Source of the DNA: Calliopsis andreniformis
Taxonomy: Eukaryota > Arthropoda > Insecta > Hymenoptera > Andrenidae
NCBI RefSeq assembly: GCF_051401765.1
Contig: NW_027480507.1
Coordinates: 558,001-622,000, forward strand
Direction of reading: 5' to 3'
Length of the DNA stretch: 64,000 bases
Position numbers and translations under genes: made by a program. Shown in pieces: positions 54,377-64,000 of the stretch. Below the pieces are notes generated by a model. It made no database searches. It was not told the origin of the DNA and saw only the letters and a program-made list of their open reading frames with translations. The stretch's first letter is position 1, and each line of letters starts with the position of its first letter.

Positions 54377-55443
54377 TCCTCAATACTCAATTCTCAATAT
54401 TCAATCCTCAATAGTGAATCTTCAATCCTCAATCCTCAATCCTCAATCCTCAATCCTCAATCCTCAATCCTCAATCTTCAATCCTCAGTCCCCAATCCTC
54501 AATCTTCAATCCTCAACCCTCAATACTCAATCCTCAATCCTCAATCCTCAACCTTCAATCCTCAATACTCAATCTTCAATCCTCAATCCTCAATCCTTTA
54601 ATCCTCAATCCTCTATCCTCAATCATCAATCCTCAATCTTCAATACTCAATCCTCAATCCTCAATCCTCAATCCTCAATACTCAACCATCAATCCTCAAT
54701 TCTCAATACTCAATAGAATATCATGAATTCTCAGGATTCAATACTCAAACATCAATCCTCAAGCCTCAGCCCTCATCCTCAATCCTCAATCCTGAATCCT
54801 CAATCCTCAATATTCAATCCTCAATACTCAATCTTCAATCCTCAATCCTCAATATTCAATCCTCAATACTTAATCTTCAATTCTCAATCCTCAATCCTCA
54901 ATCCTCAATCCTCAATCCTCGATCCTCAATTTTCAATCCTCAATACTCAATCTTCAATCCTCAAACCTCAATCCTCAATCCTCAATCCTCAATCCTCAAT
55001 GTTCAATCCGCAATACCCAATCCTCAGTCTTCAATCCTCAATCCTCAGTCCTCAATCCTCAATCCTCAATCCTCAATCCTCAATCCTCAGTCCTCAAACC
55101 TCAATCCTGAATCCTCAATCCTGAATCCTCAACCTTCAGCCCTCAGTCCTCAACAATCAGCTGCCAAACCTCAATCCTCAATTGAATATCATCAATTCAC
55201 AGTTTTCAATACTCAATACTCAATCTGCAATCTTCAAATCTCTATCCACAGACATCAATTCTCATCAGTCAGCCCTCAACACTCAGTCCCCAATCCTCAA
55301 TCTTCAGTCCTCAATCCTCAATCCTCAATCCACAATCCTCAATCCTCAATTCTCAATCCTCAATCCTCAGTTCTCAGTCCTCAAACCTCAATCCTCAACC
55401 CTCAGCCCTCATCCTCGATCCTCAATCCTCAATCTTCAATCCT

Positions 55444-55838
55444 CATTATTCATCGCACTGCCCTCAACCATCATTACTCAATACTCAATCATCAATCCTC
55501 AGTTCTCAATACTTAATAGAATATCCTGAATTCTCAGGTTTCAATATTCAATCCACAATACTCAGTCATCAAATCTCAATACTCAAACATCAATTCTCAA
55601 CACTCAATGCTCAACCCTCAGTCCCCAATCTGCAATAATCAATCCTCAATCCCCAATCCTCAATATTCAAAACACAATTCTCAGCAATCAATCCTCAATA
55701 CTCAACCATCAAACCTCAATTCTCAATACTCAACAGAATATCCTGAATTCTCAGAATTCAATACTTAATCCGCAATATTCAATAATCAAACCTCAATCCC
55801 CAAACATAAATGGTGAACACTCAATCCTCAACCATCAG
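55444..55838 (+). repeat. Module D, copy 5 (subtype b)
   Basis: 395 bp, 4731 bp after copy 3, sharing TAATCCG and CAAACAT with it. Confidence 0.88.
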
Positions 55839-56832
55839 TCCTCAATCTTCAATCCTCAATCCTCAATCCTCAACCCTCAAGACTCAATACTCAATCCTCA
55901 ATCCTCAATCCTCAAGAGTCAATACTCAATCCTCAATCCTCAATCCTCATTCTTCAATCCTCAATCCTCAATCCTCAATCTTCAATCCTCAATACTCAAT
56001 CTTCAATCCTCAATCCTCAATCCTCAATCCTCAATCCTCATTCTTCAATCCTCAATACCCAATCATCAACCTTCAATCCTCAATCCTCAATCCTCAATTC
56101 TCAATCCTCAATCCTCTATCCTCTGACCTAAAACATCAATACTCAACCCTCAGTCCTCGTCCTCAATCCACAACCCTCAATCCTCAATCCTCAATATTCA
56201 ATCCTCATTGTCCAATCCGCAATACCCAATCCTCAATCTTCAATCCGCAATCCTCAATCCTCAATCCTCAATCCTCAATCCTCAATCCTCAATCCTCAAT
56301 CCTCAGTCCTCAAACCTCAATCCTGAATCCTCAATCCTGAATCCTCAATCTTCAGCCCTCAGTCCTCAACAATCAGTCGTCAATCCTCAATCCTCAATAG
56401 AATATCATCAATTCACAGTTTTCAATCCTCAATCCACAATCCTCAATCTTCAATCCTCAATACTCAATCTTCAATCCTCAATCCTCAATCATCAATCCTC
56501 AATCCTCAATCCTCAATCGTCATTCTTCAATCCTCAATACTCAATCTTCAATCCTCAATCCCCAGTCGTCAACGTTCAATCCTCAATGCTCAATCCTCAA
56601 TCCTCAATCCTCAATATTCAATCCTCAATACTCAACCTTCAATCCTCAATCCTCAATCCTCAATCCTCAATCCTCAATCCTCAATTCTCAATCATCAATC
56701 CTCAATCTTCGATTCTCAATCCTCAATCCTCAATCCTCAATCCTCAGTCCTCGTCCTCAATCCACAACCCTCAATCCTCAATCCTCAATCTTCAATCATC
56801 AATATTCAATCTTCAATCCCCAATGCTCATTC

Positions 56833-58736
56833 CTCAATCCTCAATCCTCAATCCTCAATGTTCAATCCGCAATACCCAATCCTCAATCTTCAATACTCAA
56901 TCCTCAATCCTCAATCCTCAATCCTCAATACTCAACCATCAATTCTCAATTCTCAATACTCAATAGAATATCCTGAATTCTCAGGATTCAATACACAAAC
57001 ATCAATCCTCAAACCTCAGCCCTCATCCTCAATCCTCAATCCTCAATCCTCAATCCTCAATATTCAATCCTCAATACTCAACCTTCAATTCTCAATCCTC
57101 AATCCTCAACCCTCAGTCCTCAATCCTCAGTCATCAATCCTCAATCTTCAATACTCAACCCTCAATCCTCAATCATCAATCCTCAATCCTCAATCCTTAT
57201 TCTTCAATCCTCACTACCCAATCCTCAATCTTCAATCCTCAATCCTCAACCCTCAATTCTCAATCCTCAATCCTCAATCCTCAGACCTCAGACATCAATA
57301 CTCAACCCTCAGTCCTCGTCCTCTATCCACAACCCTCAAACCTCAATCCTCAATCTTCAATCATCAATATTCAATCTTCAATCCTCAATCCTCAATCCTC
57401 AATAGTCAATCCTCTATCCTCAATGTTCCATACGCAATACCCAATCCTCAATCTTCATTCCTCAATCTTCAATTCTCAATCCTCAATCCTCAATCCTCAG
57501 ACATCAAACAACATTACTCAACCCTCAGTCCTCGTCCTCAATCCACAACACTCAATCCTCAATCCTCAATATTCAATCATCAATATTCAACCTTCAATCC
57601 TCAATCCGCAATCCTCCATCCTCAATCCTCAATCCTCAATGTTCAATCCGCAATACCCAATCCTCAGTCTTCAATCCTCAATCCTCAGTCCTCAATCCTC
57701 AATCCTCAATCCTCAATCCTCAATCCTCAGTCCTCAAACCTCAATCCTGAATCCTCAATCCTGAATCCTCAACCTTCAGCCCTCAGTCCTCAACAATCAG
57801 TTGCCAAATCTCAATCCTCAATTGAATATCATCAATTCACAGTTTTCAATACTCAATCCTCAATCTGCAATCTTCAAATCTCTATCCACAGACATCAATT
57901 CTCATCAGTCAGCCCTCAACACTCAGTCCCCAATCTTCAATCTTCAGTCCTCAATCCTCAATCCTCAATCCACAATCCTCAATCCTCAATTCTCAAACCT
58001 CAATCCTCAGTTCTCAGTCCTCAAACCTCAATCCTCAACCCTCAGCCCTCATCCTCGATCCTCAATCCTCAATCTTCAATCCTCATTATTCATCGCACTG
58101 CCCTCAACCATCATTACTCAATACTCAATCATCAATCCTCAGTTCTCAATACTTAATAGAATATCCTGAATTCTCAGGTTTGAATATTCAATCCACAATA
58201 CTCAGTCATCAAATCTCAATACTCAAACATCAATTCTCAACACTCAATGCTCAACCCTCAGTCCCCAATCTGCAATAATCAATCCTCAATCCCCAATCCT
58301 CAATATTCAAAACACAATTCTCAGCAATCAATCCTCAATACTCAACCATCAAACCTCAATTCTCAATACTCAACAGAATATCCTGAATTCTCAGAATTCA
58401 ATACTCAATCCGCAATATTCAATAATCAAACCTCAATCCCCAGACATAAATGGTGAACACTCAATCCTCAACCATCAGTCCTCAATCTTCAATCCTCAAT
58501 CCTCAATCCTCAATCCTCATTCTTCAATCCTCAATACCCAATCATCAACCTTCAATCCTCAATCCTCAATCCTCTATCCTCTGACCTAAAACATCAATAC
58601 TCAACCCTCAGTCCTCGTCCTCAATCCACAACCATCAATCCTCAATCCTCAATATTCAATCCTCATTGTCCAATCCGCAATACCCAATCCTCAATCTTCA
58701 ATCCGCAATCCTCAATCCTCAATCCTCAATCCTCAA
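56833..58736 (+). repeat. 4.73 kb higher-order repeat, copy 3 (truncated)
   Basis: Follows copy 2 at 4731 bp for about 1.9 kb with about two base differences seen (CAACCCT near 57246; GAATATT near 58182). It stops at about 58737, where CAATCCT continues in place of CAATCGT. The truncation falls in a run of consensus heptamers, and the next sequence is unit E. An exchange in a consensus run between the two unit types would give this junction. Confidence 0.88.
58084..58478 (+). repeat. Module D, copy 6 (subtype a)
   Basis: 395 bp, 4731 bp after copy 4. It is the last D in the window. It carries a private G (GAATATT) after the first GAATTCT block. Confidence 0.88.
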
Positions 58737-58768
58737 TCCTCAATCCTCAATCCTCAATCCTCAATCCT

Positions 58769-59439
58769 CAGTCCTCAAACCTCAATACTTAATCCTCAAC
58801 CCTGAATCCTCAATCTTCAGCCCTCAGTCCTCAACAATCAGTTGTCAATCCTAAATCCTCAATAGAATATCCTCAATTCACAGTTTTCAATACTCAATAC
58901 TCAATCTGCAGTCTTCCAAACTCTATCCACAAACATCAATTCTCATCACTCAACCCTCAACACTCAGTCCCCAATCCTCAATATTCAGTCCTCAATCCTC
59001 AAACCTCAATCCACAATCCTCAATCTTCAATCCTCAAACCTCAATCTTCAATCCTCAATCCTCAATCCTCAATCCTCAATCCTCAATCTTCAATCCTCAA
59101 TACTCAATCTTCAATCCTCAACACTCAATCCTCAATCCTCAGTCCTCAAACCTCAGTCATCAATCCTCAATCTTCAATACTCAATCCTCAATCCTCAATC
59201 CTCAGACCTCAAACATCAATACTCAACCCTCAGTCCTCGTCCTCAATCCACAACCCTCAATCCTCAGTCCTCAATCTTCAATCATCAATATTCAATCTTC
59301 AATCCTCAATCCTCAATCCTCAATCGTCAATCCTCTATCCTCAATGTTCAATACGCAATACCCAATCCTCAATCTTCATTCCTCAATCCTCAATTCTCAA
59401 TCCTCAATCCTCAATCCTCAGCCCTCAAACCACAATCCC
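58769..59439 (+). repeat. Unit E, copy 3 (shortened)
   Basis: The CAATACT TAATCCT preamble and the CCAAACT module A match 43561 and 45442. The distance to the MFN-type CAATGTT CAATACG marker is 575 bp rather than 680 bp, a loss of 105 bp or 15 heptamers. It joins directly to a diverged copy of the 4.7 kb unit. Confidence 0.78.
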
Positions 59440-60910
59440 GAATCCTCAGTCCTGAATCCTCAATCTTCAGCCCTCAGTCCTCAACAATCAGTTGTCAATC
59501 CTCAATCCTCAATAGAATATCATCAATTCACAGTTTTCAATCCTCAATCCACAATCCTCAATCTTCAATCCTCAATACTCAATCTTCAATCCTCAATCCT
59601 CAATCATCAATCCTCAATCCTCAATCCTCAATCGTCATTCTTCAATCCTCAATACTCAATCTTCAATCCTCAATCCCCAGTCGTCAATGTTCAATCCTCA
59701 ATGCTCAATCCTCAATCCTCAATCCTCAATATTCAATCCTCAATACTCAACCTTCAATCCTCAATCCTCAATCCTCAATCCTCAATCCTCAATTCTCAAT
59801 CATCAATCCTCAATCTTCGATTCTCAATCCTCAATCCTCAATCCTCAATCCTCAGTCCTCGTCCTCAATCCACAACCCTCAATCCTCAATCCTCAATCTT
59901 CAATCATCAATATTCAATCTTCAATCCCCAATGCTCATTCCTCAATCCTCAATCCTCAATCATCAATGTTCAATCCGCAATACCCAATCCTCAATCTTCA
60001 ATACTCAATCCTCAATCCTCAATCCTCAATCCTCAATACTCAACCATCAATTCTCAATTCTCAATACTCAATAGAATATCCTGAATTCTCAGGATTCAAT
60101 ACACAAACATCAATCCTCAAACCTCAGCCCTCATCCTCAATCCTCAATCCTCAATCCTCAATCCTCAATATTCAATCCTCAATACTCAACCTTCAATTCT
60201 CAATCCTCAATCCTCAACCCTCAGTCCTCAATCCTCAGTCATCAATCCTCAATCTTCAATACTCAACCCTCAATCCTCAATCATCTATCCTCAATCCTCA
60301 ATCCTTATTCTTCAATCCTCAATACCCAATCCTCAATCTTCAATCCTCAATCCTCAACCCTCAATTCTCAATCCTCAATCCTCAATCCTCAGACCTCAGA
60401 CATCAATACTCAACCCTCAGTCCTCGTCCTCTATCCACAACCCTCAATCCTCAATCATCAATATTCAATCTTCAATCCTCAATCCTCAATCCTCAATAGT
60501 CAATCCTCTATCCTCAATGTTCCATACGCAATACCCAATCCTCAATCTTCATTCCTCAATCTTCAATTCTCAATCCTCAATCCTCAATCCTCAGACCTCA
60601 AACAACATTACTCAACCCTCAGTCCTCGTCCTCAATCCACAACACTCAATCCTCAATCCTCAATATTCAATCATCAATATTCAACCTTCAATCCTCAATC
60701 CGCAATCCTCCATCCTCAATCCTCAATCCTCAATGTTCAATCCGCAATACCCAATCCTCAATCTTCAATCCTTAATCCCCAATCCTCAATCGTCAATCCT
60801 CAATCCTCAATCCTCAGTCCTCAGTCCTCAAACCTCAATCCTGAATCCTCAATCCTCAATCCTCAATCTTCAGCCCTCAGTCCTCAACAATCGGTTGCCA
60901 AGCCTCAATC
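59440..60910 (+). repeat. Diverged partial copy of the 4.7 kb unit
   Basis: Matches about 51590-53060 and 56320-57790. The offset to copy 2 is 7839 bp at the CAATGTT marker (59966 against 52127) and 7825 bp at the next marker (60517 against 52692), a loss of 14 bp or two heptamers. It contains the perfect B block at 60078-60095. It shows more substitutions than copies 1 to 3, so it is older. It ends before module D would start. Confidence 0.78.
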
Positions 60911-62283
60911 CTCAATTGAATATCATCAATTCACAGTTTTCAATACTCAATACTCAATCTGCAATCTTCAAATCTCTATCCACAGACATCAATTCTCATC
61001 AGTCAGCCCTCAACACTCAGTCCCCAATCCTCAATCTTCAATCATCAATCCTCAATCCTCAATCCTCAATCCTCAATCCTCAATCCTCAATCCTCAATCC
61101 TCAATCTTCAATCCTCAATACTCAACCTTCAATCCTCAATCCTCAATCCTCAATCCTCAATCCTCAATCCTCAATCTTCAAACGTCAATCCTCACACCAC
61201 AATCCTCAATCCTAAATCCTCAGTCCTCAATCCTCAAACCTGAATCCTCAATCCTCAATCCTAAATCCTCGATCTTCAATAACGAATACTCAATCTTCAG
61301 CCCTCATCCTCAATCCTCAATTCTCAATCCCCAATCCACAATCCTCAATCTTCAATCCTCAATACTCAATCTTTAATCCTCAATCCTCAATCCTCAATCC
61401 TCAATACTCAATCCTCAATCCTCAACCTTCAATCCTCAATTCTCAATCTTCAATCCTCAATCCTCAATCCTCAATCCTCAATCCTCATTCTTCAATCCTC
61501 AATCCTCAATCCTCAATCTTCAATCCTCAATACTCAATCATCAATCCTCAATCCTCAATCCTCAATCCTCAATCCTCATTCTTCAATACTCAATACCCAA
61601 TCCTCAATCCTCAATCCTCAATCCTCAATCCTCAATATTCAATCCTCAATACTCAATCTTCAATCCTCAATCCTCAATCCTCAATCCTCAATCCTCAACC
61701 TTCAATACTCAATTCTCAATCCTCAATCCTAAATCCTCAGTCTTCAAACCTCAATCCTGAATCCTCAATCCTGAATCCTCAATCTTCAGCCCTCAGTCCT
61801 CAACAATGGGTTGTCAGTCCTCAATCCTCAATAGAATATCCTCAATTCACAGTTTTCAATACTCAATACTCAATCTGCAACATTCCAAGCTCTTTCCACA
61901 AACATCAATTCTCATCACTCAACCCTCAAGACTCAGTCCTCAACGTTCAATGCTCAATACTCAATTCTCAATCTTCAATCCTCAATACTGAATCTTCAAT
62001 CCTCAATCCTCAATCCTCAATCCTCAATCCTCAATACTCAATCTTCAATCCTCAGTCCCCAATCCTCAATCCTCAATCTTCAATCCTCAATCCTCAATCC
62101 TCAAGCCCCAATCCTCATTCTTCAATCCTCAATCCTCAATCCTCAATCCTCAATACTCAATCGTCAATCCTCTATCCTCAATGTTCAATACGCAATACCC
62201 AATCCTCAATCTTCACTCCTCAATCCTCAATTCTCAAGCCTCAATCCTCAATCCTCAATCCTCAATCCTCAATCCTCAATCCT
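60911..62283 (+). repeat. Heptamer segment with module A and module F
   Basis: A module A with CACAGAC lies near 60905-61020. Near-consensus array follows at 61030-61730, then module F copy 4 at 61801-61950 (CAGTCCT replaces CAATCCT after the GGG block). The region has no D block. No gene is seen. Confidence 0.75.
61801..61950 (+). repeat. Module F, copy 4
   Basis: 150 bp, the same length as the other three F copies. It has one clear substitution in the opening heptamers. It is isolated from the 4.7 kb unit context seen for copies 2 and 3. Confidence 0.83.
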
Positions 62284-63310
62284 CAGTCCTCAAACCTCAA
62301 TACTTAATCCTCAACCCTGAATCCTCAATCTTCAGCCCTCAGTCCTCAACAATCAGTTGTCAATTCTAAATCCTCAATAGAATATCCTCAATTCACAGTT
62401 TTCAATACTCAATACTCAATCTGCAATCTTCCAAACTCTATCCACGAACATCAATTCTCATCACTCAACCCTCAACACTCAGTCCCCAATCCTCAATAAT
62501 CAGTCCTCAATCCTCATTCCTCAATCCACAATCCTCAATCTTCAATCCTCAAAACTCAATCTTCAATCCTCAATCCTCAATCCTCAATCCTCAATCCTCA
62601 ATCTTCAATCCTCAACAATCAATCTTCAATCCTCAACCGTCAATCCTCAATCCTCAGTCCTCAATCCTCAGTCATCAATCCTCAATTTTCAATACTCAAT
62701 CCTCAATCCTCAATCATCAATCCTCAATCCTCAATCCTCATTCTTCAATCCTCAATACCCAATCCTCAATCTTCAATCCTCAATCCTCAATCCTCAATTC
62801 TCAATCCTCAATCCTCAATCCTCAGACCTCAAACATCAATACTCAACCCTCAGTCCTCGTCCTCAATCCACAACCCTCAATCCTCAATCCTCAATCTTCA
62901 ATCATCAATATTCAATCTTCAATCCTCAATCCTCAATCCTCAATCGTCAATCGTCTATCCTCAATGTTCAATACGCAATACCCAATCCTCAATCTTCATT
63001 CCTCAATCCTCAATTCTCAATCCTCAATCCTCAATCCTCAGCCCTCAAACCTCAATCCCGAATCCTCAGTCCTGAATCCTCAATCTTCAGCCCTCAGTCC
63101 TCAGCAATCAGTTGTCAATCCTCAATCATCAATAGAATATCATCAATTCGCAGTTTTCAATCCTCAATCCACAATCCTCAATCTTCAATCCTCAATACTC
63201 AATCTTCAATCCTCAATCCTCAATCATCAATCCTCAATCCTCAATCCTCAATCGTCAGTCTTCAATCCTCAATACTCAATCTTCAATCCTCAATCCCCAG
63301 TCGTCAATGT
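62284..63310 (+). repeat. Unit E, copy 4
   Basis: Matches 43561-44588 at a constant offset of 18723 bp, including the CACGAAC module A and the CAATGTT CAATACG marker at 62964. It keeps the full 680 bp spacing, so it is closer to copies 1 and 2 than to the shortened copy at 58769. A GCAGTTT variant alters a module A core near 63149. Confidence 0.8.
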
Positions 63311-64000
63311 TCAATCCTCAATGCTCAATCCTCAATCCTCAATCCTCAATATTCAATCCTCAATACTCAACCTTCAATCCTCAATCCTCAATCCTCAATC
63401 CTCAATCCTCAATTCTCAATCATCAATCCTCAATCTTCAAAACTCAATCCTCAATCCTCAATCCTCAATCCTCAGTCCTCGTCCTCAATCCACAACACTC
63501 AATCCTCAATACTCAACCTTCAATCATCAATATTCAATCTTCAATCCTCAATGCTCATTCCTCAATCCTCAATCCTCAATCCTCAATGTTCAATCCGCAA
63601 TACCCAATCCTCAATCTTCAATACTCAATCCTCAATCCTCAATCCTCAATCCTCAATACTCAACCATCAATTCTCAATTCTCAATACTCAATAGCATATC
63701 CTGAATTCTCAGGATTCAATACACAATCATCAATCCTCAAACCTCAGCCCTCATCCTCAATCCTCAATCCTCAATCCTCAATCCTCAATTCTCAATCATC
63801 AATCCTCAATCTTCAGTCCTCAATCCTCAATCCTCAATCCACAATCCTCAATCTTCAATCCTCAAAACTCAATCTTCAATCCTCAATACTCAATCCTCAA
63901 TCCTCAATCCTCAATCTTCAATCCTCAATAATCAATCTTCAATCCTCAACCCTCAATCCTCAATCCTCAATCCTCATTCTTCATTCCTCAATACCCAATC
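63311..64000 (+). repeat. Array continuing to the window edge
   Basis: Resembles 59700-60120 up to the perfect B block at 63698-63715. It then switches to sequence like 43790-43960 (CAATCCA, CAAAACT, CAATAAT). The array shows no sign of ending at the window boundary. Confidence 0.75.

Larger units (their letters stand above)
52102..56832 (+). repeat. 4.73 kb higher-order repeat, copy 2
   Basis: Complete copy of 4731 bp, with the 84 bp piece retained near 54474-54557. It contains B at 52239-52256, D at 53353-53747 and 55444-55838, and F at 54227-54376. Single-base differences from its neighbours are few, for example CAACACT near 52515 and CAATGGT near 54062. Confidence 0.9.
1..64000 (+). repeat. 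Heptanucleotide satellite array (CAATCCT)n spanning the whole window
   Basis: The consensus CAATCCT repeats head to tail from the first to the last base, so the array runs off both ends of the window. I see no stretch in the opposite orientation (no AGGATTG runs on +). Positions 1-2 (CA) and 7 (T) of the heptamer are the most constant. Positions 3, 5 and 6 carry most variants, for example CAGTCCT, CAATACT, CAATCTT and CAATCGT. A few units have odd length: CATCCT, CGTCCT and CACCGT are 6-mers, and an 8-mer occurs near 3537. The + strand is nearly G-free and the - strand has a GG doublet every 7 nt. No coding gene, tRNA, rRNA or transposon is visible. This is inferred to be eukaryotic satellite DNA; the species is not identifiable. 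Confidence 0.97.

Noticed and set aside
638..63704. Dozens of + strand open frames of 60-621 codons, for example 9568-11433, 19948-21624 and 28482-30158
   Set aside because: All encode the same SILNPQS heptapeptide in whichever frame is read. They overlap each other in different frames, end at chance TAA/TGA/TAG variants, and have no domain, signal or start context. Indels between copies are multiples of 7, not of 3.
1..64000. CRISPR array
   Set aside because: There are no unique spacers between a constant 23-47 bp repeat. The repeat is a contiguous 7-mer and module spacing is irregular.
1..64000. Telomeric or interstitial telomeric repeat
   Set aside because: GGATTGA is not TTAGGG, TTTAGGG or another telomere motif I know. 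It has only two adjacent Gs, is heavily variant, and is organised into higher-order units.
1..64000. Coding genes on the - strand
   Set aside because: GGATTGA places TGA in each frame every 21 nt. No stretch of the array is free of it long enough to suggest a gene.

Overview
The whole 64 kb window is one uninterrupted satellite-type tandem array. Its basic unit is a heptamer, CAATCCT on the + strand (AGGATTG on the - strand). It always runs in the same orientation, and I see no gene, RNA gene, transposon or unique-sequence island anywhere in it. The + strand is almost free of G. An array of this size and nested structure points to a eukaryotic heterochromatic, pericentromeric or subtelomeric block from a long-read assembly. 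I cannot name the species, because I do not recognise the heptamer as a known diagnostic satellite.

The many open frames on the + strand are arithmetic by-products. Seven is coprime to three, so a stop-free heptamer run is open in all three frames and always reads the same heptapeptide (S-I-L-N-P-Q-S). On the - strand each frame meets TGA every seventh codon. I therefore annotate no CDS.

The array is organised at several scales. Level 1 is the heptamer and its recurrent variants (CAATCTT, CAATACT, CAATCGT, CAGTCCT, CATTCTT, CAACCCT and others). Level 2 is a set of diverged 'modules' that look like unique sequence but parse into heptamers in the same register. Module A is about 20 heptamers with the core TTCACAGTTTTC, and has 70 or more copies. 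Module B contains a small ATCCTGA-ATTC-TCAGGAT inverted repeat. Module D is exactly 395 bp with six copies. Module F is exactly 150 bp with four copies. Level 3 is higher-order tandem duplication: about 161 bp (x2.6), 314 bp (x2), 1860 bp (x2), 1916 bp (x2), 1881 bp (x1.6), 4647/4731 bp (x2.4 plus a decayed fragment) and about 8.5-8.7 kb (x2).

Layout: 1-2455 is simple array with few modules. 2456-11790 is module-A-rich and includes the 1860 bp tandem pair. 11790-16974 is mosaic and includes a D-like relic and the 314 bp pair. 16975-34238 is the 8.7/8.5 kb tandem pair. 34239-37224 is a mosaic of pieces seen elsewhere. 37225-41056 is the 1916 bp pair. 41057-47454 holds the first D block and the 1881 bp units. 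47455-58736 is the 4.7 kb higher-order array. 58737-64000 holds decayed or partial copies of the preceding units. Indels between copies are mostly whole multiples of seven. The pattern fits unequal exchange or replication slippage on a 7 bp register. I see no sign of a coding system.
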